A stretch of 64,000 bases of DNA from Prevotella sp. KH2C16 (GTDB taxonomy: Bacteria > Bacteroidota > Bacteroidia > Bacteroidales > Bacteroidaceae), in assembly GCF_900113305.1 (NCBI RefSeq), contig NZ_FOOW01000013.1:1-64000 (forward strand). Reading direction: 5' to 3'. Of this stretch, positions 25,268 through 34,732 are shown in pieces. Both the position numbers and the translations under genes were made by a program. Each line of letters starts with the position of its first letter. Within the stretch, counting starts at the first letter, position 1. A model generated the notes under the pieces. It worked only from the letters and a program-made list of their open reading frames with translations, searched no databases and had not been told where the DNA came from.

Positions 25268-26002
25268 ATGAAATCCTTGATAAAAATTCTGTCCGTAATG
25301 GCATGTGTTGTTCTCTTTAATGCATGTGATAGTAATAATGAAGAAGGAGAAGATAATACTGCGATTTTCGGTGATAGCTTTCAAATAGCCTTCTACAGTC
25401 CGAGCGGCACCAATATAATAGATTCCCTCCAACTGGTAAAAGATGTCAACAGCAAGGTCTTCCGTATTTCAGAAGACATTCTTACGGCTTCTCTCACGCG
25501 AGAGAGCGACGGAACAACTACCGGACCTGAAGGCAGCCCGACCCAAAACCATTCAGAATCACATCTATGGCTTCCTTCCTCAATGACTTTTATCAATGGC
25601 TCTGCGTGGCAAAAGGATTCACCTTTCAAAGAAGGCTTGGATGTCGTACCGGAAATAAAAACCATCTTAGGGGAAAGAGGGTCGTTCCTGTCCATCCAGT
25701 TTGGGGACATGAACTATTCCAGTTCATATGGAAGCAAGAATAAAGAGCAGGATGAAGGCTATGCTTTCAAGCTCGTCTCCAAGACTCTGTTCGGTGATGA
25801 GAACACGCATATATTTAAGTTGTATTATCATATAGAAGGTGCCTTAGGCGAGTTCTATAAATGCGAGTTTGACGGGAAAGACATGGAAATCCAGTCAGAC
25901 AGACTTTATAGTTTGACAAAGGAATACAATTCCAAGGCATATCCTATCAGTCGTAAGGTAGCCGCAATCAACTATATCTTAAAAGTGAATGTAGAAAGAT
26001 AG
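25268..26002 (+). CDS. Predicted lipoprotein, unknown function
   Basis: A 244-residue lipoprotein with signal MKSLIKILSVMACVVLFNAC; Cys20 would be lipidated and the following DSNNEEGED is the acidic tether common in Bacteroidota surface lipoproteins. The rest is mostly beta-strand-like with no motif I recognise. Low GC compared with the flanking nitroreductase and crcB genes suggests recent acquisition or relaxed selection. Confidence 0.7.
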   Translation: MKSLIKILSVMACVVLFNACDSNNEEGEDNTAIFGDSFQIAFYSPSGTNIIDSLQLVKDVNSKVFRISEDILTASLTRESDGTTTGPEGSPTQNHSESHLWLPSSMTFINGSAWQKDSPFKEGLDVVPEIKTILGERGSFLSIQFGDMNYSSSYGSKNKEQDEGYAFKLVSKTLFGDENTHIFKLYYHIEGALGEFYKCEFDGKDMEIQSDRLYSLTKEYNSKAYPISRKVAAINYILKVNVER

Positions 26003-26068
26003 CACCCTCAGCGGACGCCTGTTGACACCCGATGGGCATGGACTTCTTTAAACGATATTTCCTCGAAA

Positions 26069-26154
26069 AGTAAAAGGCGGCTAAAAGGTCGCCTTTTAGC
26101 CGTTAGAAGGCGGGCTTTTAGCCGTTAAAAGGAAAGCTTTTAGCGGCCTTTTAC
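26069..26154. repeat. AACGGCTAAAAGG-type intergenic element, copy C
   Basis: An 86-bp element between convergent genes, built from CGGCTAAAAGG, CCTTTTAGCCGTT and GGCGGGCTTTTAGCCG modules. It can fold into a long hairpin and ends with TAGCGGCCTTTTAC, the same ending type as copies D and E. Confidence 0.85.
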
Positions 26155-26201
26155 TTTGCGGCCAGCCACGCCCCGTATTCCAGCTCGTTTCCTCCGCCCG
26201 C

Positions 26202-26579
26202 TCAAAGCATTTTCGCCAGCTGGTTGCCCAGCAGCAGGGCGAGGAATCCCACGGCAAGACTTGCGAAGACATAGAGCATCAGGCACAGGTGGCTCCCATC
26301 CCGCAGCAGGGCGGAATTCTCGTTCATGAAAGTAGAGAAGGTGGTGAATCCGCCGCAGAACCCCGTGGTGAGCACGAGCCGCGTGTTGGCACTCATCAGA
26401 TGGCCTGCCGACGGAATCCCGGAGAGCAGACCGATGAGCAGGCAGCCCAGGATGTTCACGGCGAAGGTGCCCCACGGGAACGCCATCACCGCCAGCGACT
26501 GCACCCACCTTGAGACGAGATAGCGCATGCCGCCCCCGACGAAGCTGCCCATGCCCACGAGTAAGAAGTCCTTTATCAT
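26202..26579 (-). CDS. crcB: Fluoride channel CrcB/Fluc
   Basis: A 125-residue four-helix membrane protein that exports fluoride as a dimer. Family marks are GGGMRYLVSRW, the pore Asn in FAVNILGCLLIG, and the phenylalanine box TTGFCGGFTTFSTF. It begins 15 bp after the MFS gene's stop and is co-transcribed with it. I saw no fluoride riboswitch upstream of the pair. Confidence 0.92.
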   Translation of the reverse strand: MIKDFLLVGMGSFVGGGMRYLVSRWVQSLAVMAFPWGTFAVNILGCLLIGLLSGIPSAGHLMSANTRLVLTTGFCGGFTTFSTFMNENSALLRDGSHLCLMLYVFASLAVGFLALLLGNQLAKML

Positions 26580-26594
26580 ATACCTTTTTATATA

Positions 26595-28067
26595 TTAGCA
26601 CTCGACGGGCTTGTATTTCGGAACGAGCCCCTTCATGACGAGCCACCCGGCCAGGTAGGCCACCGAACAGTAGCAGAACAGAATCATATAGGCCGCCTCC
26701 TTGCCCTCGAAGCCCAGGAATACGGACTGCGCCGCGTCGCAATGGTCGATGAGGCGGCCGCTCAGGAAGTTGATGAGAAACGAGCTCAGGCCGCCCGCCA
26801 TGCCGTTGATGCCCGTGATGGTGGCCACCGCGCTCTTCGGGAAGAGGTCGCTCCCCACGGAGAAGAGGTTGGCGCTCCAGCTCTGGTGGGCCGCCCCGAT
26901 GATGCCGATGAGCACGATGGTTATCCAGCAACTGTATCTGCCGAGCGGCTGCGCCATCAGTCCGAGCAGGGGGAAGAGCGCGAAGATGAGCATGGCACGC
27001 ATGCGACAGGCATAGGGGTTCTTGCCCGTGCGGTTGATGAGAATCGTCGGCAGCTTGCCCCCGTAGAGGGAAAGCATGGTGATGGCATAGAGCACGAAGA
27101 TGAGCATCTGCGCCATCGGGGTGTCGGAGGTGTAGCCGTAGACATCGCTGATGTAGGCCGGCGTCCAGAAAAGAAAGAACCACCACACCCCGTCGGTGAG
27201 GAACTTGCCGGAGAGGATGGCCCAGGTCTGGCGCAGCTTCAGGCACTGCCCTATCGACATCTTGTGCTTCTCATTCTGGGCTTCGCCCTCCACCCTTGCG
27301 TCCTGGAGGATGTATTCACGCTCCGCGTCGTTGACATGCCTGTTCTCCTTCAGCGGCTGATAGACGAAGAGCCAGAAGCCCATCCACACGAAGCCGAGCG
27401 CGCCGATCAGCACGAAGGCCATCTCCCAGCCGTTGCCCACGCCGATATTCTTGAAATAGCGGGCCAGCGTGGGAATGCTCAACGGGGCTATCAGGGCGCC
27501 CACGGTAGCTCCGGCGTTGAAGATGGAGGTGGCGAAGGCGCGGTCTTTCTTCGGGAAATACTCCGCCGTAACCTTGACGGCCGCGGGGAAGTTGCCCGAC
27601 TCTCCGGCGGCCAGAACCACCCGGGCGGCCAGGAAGAAATAGACGCTCACCATCGAGACCGTGGCTGCCACATCGCCGACGGCACCCACCAGCTGGGCGG
27701 CGTCTTCCACTCCCACTACCTGCTCCGTGGCCCATCCGCACGCCGCATGCAGGCAGGCACCCGCCGACCAGATGCCGATGGCCCATAGATAGCCGCGCTT
27801 CGTGCCGAGCCAGTCTATGATCCGGCCGCTGAAGAAGTTGGCGATGGCATACATCACGGCGAATGCCGCCGCAATGTTTCCATAGTCGGTGTTCGTCCAA
27901 TGAAACTCGGGGGCGATGAAGTCCTTCCAGGTCAGCGAGAGGACCTGCCGATCCAGATAGTTCACGGTGGTGGCGAAAAAGAGCATCGCGCAGACAATCC
28001 AGCGGAAGTTTGTCATCTTCTGCTGCATGCCCTGGCTGGTGTTTGGTGTGTCATAGTTCATGTTCAT
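26595..28067 (-). CDS. MFS transporter, ACS family (hexuronate ExuT-like)
   Basis: A 490-residue 12-helix carrier of the anion:cation symporter group. Typical features are TTVNYLDRQVLSL in helix 1, the loop motif GRIIDWLGTKRGY, and GESGNFPAAVKVTAEYFPKK, a hallmark of ExuT-like proteins. Likely substrates are hexuronates such as galacturonate or glucuronate taken up by proton symport. An insertion of about 15 residues (WATEQVVGVEDAAQLVG region) lies between helices 3 and 4. Other in-frame ATG codons (28061, 28028) are possible starts. Confidence 0.85.
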   Translation of the reverse strand: MNMNYDTPNTSQGMQQKMTNFRWIVCAMLFFATTVNYLDRQVLSLTWKDFIAPEFHWTNTDYGNIAAAFAVMYAIANFFSGRIIDWLGTKRGYLWAIGIWSAGACLHAACGWATEQVVGVEDAAQLVGAVGDVAATVSMVSVYFFLAARVVLAAGESGNFPAAVKVTAEYFPKKDRAFATSIFNAGATVGALIAPLSIPTLARYFKNIGVGNGWEMAFVLIGALGFVWMGFWLFVYQPLKENRHVNDAEREYILQDARVEGEAQNEKHKMSIGQCLKLRQTWAILSGKFLTDGVWWFFLFWTPAYISDVYGYTSDTPMAQMLIFVLYAITMLSLYGGKLPTILINRTGKNPYACRMRAMLIFALFPLLGLMAQPLGRYSCWITIVLIGIIGAAHQSWSANLFSVGSDLFPKSAVATITGINGMAGGLSSFLINFLSGRLIDHCDAAQSVFLGFEGKEAAYMILFCYCSVAYLAGWLVMKGLVPKYKPVEC

Positions 28068-28149
28068 GGTATGTTTTCAGTTCTTGTTTTCATTATGGAG
28101 GAGCCCGCCCGCAGGCCTTCCTGCTCCGGGGAGACCTGCGGCGGAGCGT

Positions 28150-30627
28150 TTAGTCTTGGAAATACACGCGCTTCACGCGGTTGGAAATGCCCGTGAGCAC
28201 CTCGTAGGGGATGGTGTCGAGCACATCCGAGAGCACCGTTACGGGCAGGTGGTCGCCGAAGATTTCCACGCTGTCGCCCTCCTTGCAGGGGATGTCCGTT
28301 ACATCAATCATGCAGACATCCATGCAGATGTTGCCCACATACTCGGCCTTCTGTCCGTTTACGAGGCAATGGCAGCGGCGGTTGCCGAGGCGGCGGTTCA
28401 GGCCGTCGGCATAGCCTATCGGGATGGCGGCTATCACGGAGTCGCGGGTCAGGGTGCCCTTGCGGCTGTAGCCCACCGTCTCGCCCGCCTTCACGCGGCG
28501 CAGCTGGAGGATGGTGGTCTTGAGGGTAGAGACATTGTTGAGGATTTCGTTGTTGCGGGGATTGATGCCGTAGAGGCCCAGTCCCAGCCGGCACATGTCC
28601 AGCTGACGGTCGGGGAAGTGCTCGATGCCCGCCGAATTGTCTATATGGCGCAGTATCTTGTGGTCGAAGGCGGCCTGCAGCTGGCGGCTGCCGGCGTCGA
28701 AGAGCTCGAACTGCCGTGCGCTGAAGTCGTCGAACCCGTCGCTGTCGGAACCCACGAAATGGGAGAATACCGAGCGGGGGATGATGGCGTTCTGGTGCTT
28801 CAGGCGGTCGATGAGGCGCTCCATGTCTTCCTCGGGGTTGAAGCCGAGGCGGTGCATGCCCGTGTCGAGCTTGATATGGACGGGATAGCCGGTGATGCCC
28901 TCCTTCTCGGCAGCCTTTATCAGGGCCTCGAGCAGCCGGAAGGAGTAGACCTCCGGCTCAAGGTCGTAGTCGAACATGGTCTTGAATGCCGTCATCTCGG
29001 GATTCATGATCATGATGTTGGAGGTGATGCCGTTCTTGCGGAGGGTTACCCCCTCGTCGGCCACGGCCACCGCCAGATAGTCCACCCGATGGTCCTGCAG
29101 AGTCTTGGCCACCTCCACGCTGCCGGCACCATAGGCATCCGCCTTGATCATACACACCAGTTTGGTCTCCGGCTTCATGAAGGAACGATACCAGTTGAGG
29201 TTGGCGACCAGGGCCGAGAGGTTCACCTCGAGAATCGTCTCGTGCACTTTCTGCACGAGGAGCTCGGTCAGCCGGTCGAAGCCGAACTGCCGCGCGCCCT
29301 TCAGCAGGATGACCTCGTCGCGCAGGGAGGCGAACACCTCGCTCTGGATAAACTGCTCCACGCTCCTGAAGAAGCACTTCTCCGGGATGCGTATATCGTC
29401 GGCCTGGGCAGTAATCTGCGGTCCGATGCCGATGAATTTCTCCACACCGCGCTTCTCGCAGAGGGCCGACACCTCCCGGTAGAGCTGCTCCGGGGTCTCC
29501 CCGCTCTGCTCTATATCGCTCAGGATCAGGGTGCGACGGCGTCCCTCATGGTCCGGTCGGCGCGCCATGAAGTCGAGGGCTATGTCGAGGGAGTTGATGT
29601 CCGAGTTATAAGAATCATTGATCAATGTGCACCCGTGCTGGCCCTGCTTCACCTCCAGGCGCATGGCCACGGGCTCCAGATGCTGCATCCGCTCGTCCAG
29701 ATCCTCGGCGCTCACCCCGAGGTGAAGGGCCACCGCGGCACAGATCACCGAGTTGACGATGGAGGCATTGTCGATGAACGGCAGCGAATACCAGTTCTCC
29801 TCGCCGCCCCGGAAGCTATAGGTAACGGTCGTGGCGGTGGCCTTCTTCTCCACCGACTTCACATACAAGGCGGCATGCCGGTCGCTCATCGACCAGCAAA
29901 GTCGCTCGCCCTTGTAGCCTTCTGCTTGCACCACCTTCCCCACGATGTCGTCGTCGGCATTGTAGACCAGCGTCTTGGCATCGTGGAAGAGCTGCGCCTT
30001 CTCGCGGCATTTGGCCTCCAGCGACTCGAAATTCTCCTGGTGCGCCGCGCCGATACCCGTCAATACGGAGATGGTGGGCTGGATGATGTTGCGCAGCGGA
30101 GCCATCTCCGTGGGCTCGCTGATGCCCGCCTCAAAGAGCCCCACCTGTGTGCTTTCGTTCAAAAGCCATACGGAGAGCGGCACTCCTATCTGCGAATTGT
30201 AGCTGCGCGGACTGCGCGTTACCGCCATCTGGGGCGACAGCAGCTGATAGAGCCACTCCTTCACCATGGTCTTGCCGTTGCTTCCCGTGATGCCCACCAC
30301 GGGTATGCTGAACTTCTCGCGGTGGCGCTCGGCCAGGCGCTGCAGGGCCTCGAGCGTACTCTCCACCTTCAGGAAGTTGGCCCCGGGGTAGTCTTTCTCA
30401 TAGTTAGCCGGCAGGGTTTCCACGACAAAGTTATACACCCCGCGGCGGTAGAGGTCGGGAATATAGTGATGGCCGTCGTTCCGCTCCGACTTGAGCGCAA
30501 AGAACAATGTCTCCTCCGGGAAGCAGAGCGAACGGCTGTCGGTAAGCAGGAAGCCGATATTGGCATTCTGTTCGCCATAGCGGCGCGCACCCATCAGGGC
30601 TGTTACCTTTTCTATAGTATATGTCAT
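28150..30627 (-). CDS. Bifunctional MurF ligase / alanine racemase
   Basis: An 825-residue fusion of two cell-wall enzymes. The N-terminal 450 residues are MurF, with ATP loop GITGSNGKT at 112-120 and the NSVICAAVALHLG helix; it adds D-Ala-D-Ala to the UDP-MurNAc-tripeptide. The C-terminal 370 residues are a PLP alanine racemase (Lys in MIKADAYGAGS, catalytic Tyr in AGETVGYSRKG) that makes D-alanine. The same fusion is known throughout Bacteroidota, and length is normal. The box TAACTTTG at 30657-30664 overlaps the end of the upstream gene. Confidence 0.95.
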   Translation of the reverse strand: MTYTIEKVTALMGARRYGEQNANIGFLLTDSRSLCFPEETLFFALKSERNDGHHYIPDLYRRGVYNFVVETLPANYEKDYPGANFLKVESTLEALQRLAERHREKFSIPVVGITGSNGKTMVKEWLYQLLSPQMAVTRSPRSYNSQIGVPLSVWLLNESTQVGLFEAGISEPTEMAPLRNIIQPTISVLTGIGAAHQENFESLEAKCREKAQLFHDAKTLVYNADDDIVGKVVQAEGYKGERLCWSMSDRHAALYVKSVEKKATATTVTYSFRGGEENWYSLPFIDNASIVNSVICAAVALHLGVSAEDLDERMQHLEPVAMRLEVKQGQHGCTLINDSYNSDINSLDIALDFMARRPDHEGRRRTLILSDIEQSGETPEQLYREVSALCEKRGVEKFIGIGPQITAQADDIRIPEKCFFRSVEQFIQSEVFASLRDEVILLKGARQFGFDRLTELLVQKVHETILEVNLSALVANLNWYRSFMKPETKLVCMIKADAYGAGSVEVAKTLQDHRVDYLAVAVADEGVTLRKNGITSNIMIMNPEMTAFKTMFDYDLEPEVYSFRLLEALIKAAEKEGITGYPVHIKLDTGMHRLGFNPEEDMERLIDRLKHQNAIIPRSVFSHFVGSDSDGFDDFSARQFELFDAGSRQLQAAFDHKILRHIDNSAGIEHFPDRQLDMCRLGLGLYGINPRNNEILNNVSTLKTTILQLRRVKAGETVGYSRKGTLTRDSVIAAIPIGYADGLNRRLGNRRCHCLVNGQKAEYVGNICMDVCMIDVTDIPCKEGDSVEIFGDHLPVTVLSDVLDTIPYEVLTGISNRVKRVYFQD

Positions 30628-30645
30628 TTCTATGTTAGTGTTTCC

Positions 30646-31470
30646 TTATTCCAGTGCAAAGTTAGGATATTTTTCCGAAAGAGCCCGAACTCTTAACATT
30701 GTTTTATCCATAAAGCGGCGGTATTCCTCCGAGTCGGGAGCAAACGGCCGGTGTGCCAGAGCCTCTTTCAGGGGCTTCCATTCGTTGAGGAAGTCAAGGG
30801 TCGCCTGTCCGAAATAGGCCTCCGAGAACTTATCCCAGATGTAGGCCACAGCCTGCTCCGAGGGGTGCAGCATGTCCTCCTTGTAGAAGCGATAGTCGCG
30901 CAACTCGTCGTTCACGATTTCATAGGCGGGGAAATAAGTCAGGCTCGAGTCGGGCCGGTCGGCGGCCTTCACCACCCTGTCTACTGCCAACAGGAGGGTG
31001 GCCTTCGACAGCTGGCTCTCATGGTAGCCGTATTTGCGATAGCGGATGGGGCTCACCGTGAAGACAACCTTCACCCGCGGATTGACATTCCGCAACGCCT
31101 CGACGGCCCGGAGGAGATAGTCGGCGCACTCGTCCACGCTGAGCAGCCGCTCGATGAACAGGTTCTGGGGACGCTTCTGGCAGTTGTCCACGATCTCGCC
31201 CGTTTCCTTAAGCACATAGACATGATTCGTGCCCAGGGTAAAGACGGCGACATTGGGCACCTTGCCGGCCTCCGACTGGCGCACGACGGTGTGCAGCACC
31301 GAGGCAGGATTGTACATCACGCCATAGGGATTCACCGTGGCCCGGAACCTTTCTTCCTGGAAACGGCGACCCATGCTGTCGGCAAAGCAACTGCCCACAA
31401 AGAGCATTTCCTCACAGGGAGGAATCTCAAACGGAGCCTTGCGAATCTCTACCTGCGTTCTGAATTCCAT
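30646..31470 (-). CDS. GSCFA-domain protein
   Basis: A 274-residue protein of the GSCFA family, named after the motif seen here as FVGSCFADSMGRRF. This family belongs to the SGNH/GDSL-hydrolase-like group, with the expected downstream blocks VFTLGTNHVYV and MLHPSEQAVAYIW, so an esterase or acetyl-hydrolase activity is likely but unproven. The start at 31470 overlaps the end of the Nudix gene by 22 bp, which indicates translational coupling. Confidence 0.85.
   Translation of the reverse strand: MEFRTQVEIRKAPFEIPPCEEMLFVGSCFADSMGRRFQEERFRATVNPYGVMYNPASVLHTVVRQSEAGKVPNVAVFTLGTNHVYVLKETGEIVDNCQKRPQNLFIERLLSVDECADYLLRAVEALRNVNPRVKVVFTVSPIRYRKYGYHESQLSKATLLLAVDRVVKAADRPDSSLTYFPAYEIVNDELRDYRFYKEDMLHPSEQAVAYIWDKFSEAYFGQATLDFLNEWKPLKEALAHRPFAPDSEEYRRFMDKTMLRVRALSEKYPNFALE
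30657..30664 (-). promoter_or_regulatory. -7 promoter box of murF-alr inside the GSCFA gene
   Basis: TAACTTTG on the minus strand lies in the last codons of the GSCFA gene (stop at 30646), 29 bp before the murF-alr ATG, so murF-alr can be expressed separately from the upstream run. Confidence 0.5.
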
Positions 31471-31886
31471 CTTTCGACAGCCTTTCGTAATATCATTTCG
31501 TGGTCGAAGGCCAGCTGCGGCAGGTCGTCCAGCGAGAACCACCGGGCCTTCTTGGCATCATCTGCACCCCTCACCGCCACCACGGCCGGCAGCTCTACAT
31601 AATAAGTGATGGACACGATGCGCTCACGAGGATCGCGGTCGACGGCCGTAAAGGCTCCTACCTGGTGAACCTCGGCCACCGTGAGTCCCGTTTCCTCCTC
31701 CAGTTCGCGGCATGCAGCCTCCTCGGCGGTCTCGTCGATGTTCATGAAACCGCCCGGGAAAGCCCACTCGCCACGGCAGGGGTCGTTCTTCCGCTCGATG
31801 AGCAGCACCTTCGTGTCTGCCCCGTCGTGCGCAAAGACCACGCAGTCGGCGGCAACGGCGGGATGGGGATGTTTATAAGTATACAT
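31449..31886 (-). CDS. Nudix hydrolase
   Basis: A 145-residue Nudix protein. The box GGFMNIDETAEEAACRELEE with following ETGL matches GX5EX7REUXEEXGU completely. The N-terminal YKHPHPAVAADCVVFAH and the WFSLDDLPQLAFDH tail are like small ADP-ribose or 8-oxo-dGTP type enzymes in Bacteroidota. The nucleotide substrate cannot be told. It is 5 bp downstream of fkp and overlaps the GSCFA gene. Confidence 0.9.
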   Translation of the reverse strand: MYTYKHPHPAVAADCVVFAHDGADTKVLLIERKNDPCRGEWAFPGGFMNIDETAEEAACRELEEETGLTVAEVHQVGAFTAVDRDPRERIVSITYYVELPAVVAVRGADDAKKARWFSLDDLPQLAFDHEMILRKAVERWNSERR

Positions 31887-31891
31887 ATGCC

Positions 31892-34732
31892 TTAACTTCT
31901 TGAAACCTGCAGTCCTGTCTCACTCAGCGACATCTCCACGAAGCGCACGTTGTCATTCGGCCTGTTCTCGCCCAGTATCTGCCGGATGCGGGCGGCTGCC
32001 TCCGGGTCTTTGGCTATCATGTAGAGATAGCCTCCGCCGCCCGCGCCGGGCAGCTTGTAGCCCGCACAGAGGTCGTCCACGCTCCGGATAATCTCCGCCA
32101 CCGCCTCCGGGTTGGTGCCGCGGTCGAGCATCTGGTTCTGCTTCCAGGTCTTCCGCACCAGCTGCCCTATCTCGCTGAAGTTGCCCCGCTGGATGGCCTC
32201 ATACATATCCATGGTGTGCGCCTTCATCTCCCGCAGCACCGCGAGCTCGTCGTGCTGGTTGAGGAACATGCGGCGCACGATTTCCGAGAGGATGTTCTTT
32301 GCCGTCCGGGTGATGCCCGTATAGTAAAGCAGGTGGCAGGCACGGTATTCCGGCTGCATGAAGACCGACGAAGGCAGCCATCGCGCTATCGGTTTCTGGT
32401 CGAATCCCTTGTCGCTCTGCAGGAGCTTGATGCCCGGGAGGATTCCTCCGAACTGGTCCTGCCAGCCTCCGCCGGTGGTGAGAAGCTGCTCGAGAACCAG
32501 CGTCCGGCGCCCAATCTCGTTCTTGTCCCACATCAGCCCGCAGAAATCATTCAGCGCGCCGAGCACCGTCGAGGCGAGGATGCTGCTCGTGCCGAGCCCC
32601 GAACCGGCAGGAATGGCAGAGAGCATGGTAACCTCTATGCCGCAGCCGAACACCCGGAGCTGCTCCTCGAGCGAGCCGAACTTTTCCACGGAAAAGCCAG
32701 GCTGGAAGCCTGCCAACACCAAGGCGGCCTTGGGAATGGAGAAAGGACTCCCCACATGGTTGAAGTCGGCCAGCTCTTCATAGGTGCTCACCTGCTCCGA
32801 GGCACCGAGGTCGATGCTGCGGAGCACGACACGGTATTCCCTGCTCGGGCGTATATAGGCCTGCAACGGGGGCTGCCCGTTCAGCTCGATGGCAAGGTTG
32901 ATGACATTTCCTCCCTCCATCAGGCAGTAAGGCGGGGTGTCGGTCCACCCACCGGCAATATCAATGCGCACGGGGCTCCGCCCCCACACGATCTGGTCGG
33001 GATGGACGGTCATGCGCGGATGCTGCCTCGACGCGAGGGCGGTCTGCGTCAGGCCTTCACGCAGAAGACCGAACGCCTTGGCCTCGTTCGCCGCATATTC
33101 CTGGCCACGCAGACGCTCCAGCTCGGAACGGAACATGGCGTCGTGGATGCGCGTGAGCAAAGGCTCGCTCTCCGGGAGCGGCGACGGCTCGGCCACGCTG
33201 TGGGCGGCAAACTCACGGGCGGCATCCTCCAGGTCGACTTGATAGAACACGCTGTGGGCATAGTTCTTGGCCAGGAAAGGCCAGTTCTTGCCCCGATTCT
33301 CCCGTCTTTGCTCCGACAGGCGTAGCAGGTTGGCCTCCGCGGAAATCTCGTCGGCACTCATCTTGCGGCAGTGCTGCCACAGGAAGAGTCCGCCCTGCTG
33401 GTAAGGCTCGTTCAACATCCACCGCAGCGCGAGGCCGGCATCATGCACATTGTCCACCACGGGGAAGATGCGTGCCGACTGGAGGTCGTCCGCGCCCTCT
33501 ATGGCGGCCGTGTCTATCCTGCGCTCCTCGGCCCATTTAATAAAAGGAAGGCCGATAAAAGTAGTGGCGGCATCGGTCAGACTGCCGCGAAACAGGTCGT
33601 TGAAACCGTAGGGGCGCACCACAAACCGGCTCTCGCCCACCGGCACGATGTCTACGCACTGCCCCGCCTTGAGCTCTATCTGCCAGTCATTTTCCGGAAC
33701 TCCGGTGATGATATGGTCGTGCGCTATGGTCCATTGCTCACTCACGCAGCTGTTCTCTATCCACAGATTCCTGTTCTCCTCGGTGATTTTTATCCACACT
33801 TCAGAGTTCTGTTGGAAGATGGAGGGGTGCGGTTTGCGGGAGTGATGCATGATTTCACGCTGGTCGTTCACGAGATTCTGCACGGCAAGGGTCGACGAAA
33901 TGATTTCCCGCGAAGTGCCGTAATGGTAGAATTCGCCTCCGGGCAGCGGCACCACGGCCACCTTCAGGCTGCGCACCTCCGGGTCATCCATCGTCGGCTC
34001 GGTACCCAGACAGCATCCGAACTCGCCATACAGGTCATAATTCGTAATCTCGCCATCTTTCACGGAACGCTTCATGAGCACCTTGACGGCCTTGTCGGAG
34101 AGCAGCCACACGCCGATGTCGGTGAGATAATAGTTGTCTTGCCGCACCTGCGCCAGCGTCTCCACGGAGGGTTTCTGGAGCATGCACTTCAGCTCCGAGG
34201 GAGCCGCGTGCGACGAGACGAAGACCCCGTGGTCCTTGGCAATCTCGGCGTCGAGCCACAGCCCGTAGCACACCACATCCGCATCGGGGACGGGCTGGAG
34301 GGGTTCCGTCGAGCGGATGTATACATCTCCGCTCACGATGAGCGTGTGGAGACCGGACGGAGCCTCGTCCATGATCTTTTGGTAAAGGGGAATCTGCAGC
34401 GACAGCAGGTCTTGCGAGAGACGCTGACCGCGTTCCCAGCGGAATACGGGAATCGGGGTGAGCACCTTGCCCGACGGCGCATAGGCCGGCAGTCGGCGGC
34501 TCTGTCCGCCGGCATGGAGCAGCAGTCGCTTCTCCGACGACAGCCATTCGTCGAACGAGAGGCCTCCGCCCTGTGCCTCGAAGGCGGCTTTCAGCAGCCA
34601 TGCCGAGCCTCCTCCCGATCCCAGCTTGCGATCTACGGGGTCGTTGGTGCAGAACCATTCGGCGCGGTCATAACCGGTTATATCATGGAAGTGCCTCACC
34701 AGATTGGGCGGCAGCGATAACAGTTTTTTCAT
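31892..34732 (-). CDS. fkp: Bifunctional fucokinase / L-fucose-1-phosphate guanylyltransferase
   Basis: A 946-residue Fkp, nearly the same length as the Bacteroides fragilis enzyme (949). The N-terminal half is the pyrophosphorylase that makes GDP-L-fucose (LLHAGGQSRRLPAYAPSGK nucleotide-binding motif); the C-terminal third is the GHMP kinase (SPVRIDIAGGWTDTPPY, ATP loop PAGSGLGTSS, and LPGAGGGGYLYM). It activates salvaged L-fucose for decorating capsule and surface glycoproteins. Its start overlaps the stop of yfhO by 4 bp (ATGA). Confidence 0.95.
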   Translation of the reverse strand: MKKLLSLPPNLVRHFHDITGYDRAEWFCTNDPVDRKLGSGGGSAWLLKAAFEAQGGGLSFDEWLSSEKRLLLHAGGQSRRLPAYAPSGKVLTPIPVFRWERGQRLSQDLLSLQIPLYQKIMDEAPSGLHTLIVSGDVYIRSTEPLQPVPDADVVCYGLWLDAEIAKDHGVFVSSHAAPSELKCMLQKPSVETLAQVRQDNYYLTDIGVWLLSDKAVKVLMKRSVKDGEITNYDLYGEFGCCLGTEPTMDDPEVRSLKVAVVPLPGGEFYHYGTSREIISSTLAVQNLVNDQREIMHHSRKPHPSIFQQNSEVWIKITEENRNLWIENSCVSEQWTIAHDHIITGVPENDWQIELKAGQCVDIVPVGESRFVVRPYGFNDLFRGSLTDAATTFIGLPFIKWAEERRIDTAAIEGADDLQSARIFPVVDNVHDAGLALRWMLNEPYQQGGLFLWQHCRKMSADEISAEANLLRLSEQRRENRGKNWPFLAKNYAHSVFYQVDLEDAAREFAAHSVAEPSPLPESEPLLTRIHDAMFRSELERLRGQEYAANEAKAFGLLREGLTQTALASRQHPRMTVHPDQIVWGRSPVRIDIAGGWTDTPPYCLMEGGNVINLAIELNGQPPLQAYIRPSREYRVVLRSIDLGASEQVSTYEELADFNHVGSPFSIPKAALVLAGFQPGFSVEKFGSLEEQLRVFGCGIEVTMLSAIPAGSGLGTSSILASTVLGALNDFCGLMWDKNEIGRRTLVLEQLLTTGGGWQDQFGGILPGIKLLQSDKGFDQKPIARWLPSSVFMQPEYRACHLLYYTGITRTAKNILSEIVRRMFLNQHDELAVLREMKAHTMDMYEAIQRGNFSEIGQLVRKTWKQNQMLDRGTNPEAVAEIIRSVDDLCAGYKLPGAGGGGYLYMIAKDPEAAARIRQILGENRPNDNVRFVEMSLSETGLQVSRS

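Noticed and set aside
26580..28149. Possible fluoride riboswitch for crcB.
   Set aside because: crcB follows the MFS gene by 15 bp, and the 82 bp before the MFS gene show no recognisable fluoride-motif pseudoknot core.
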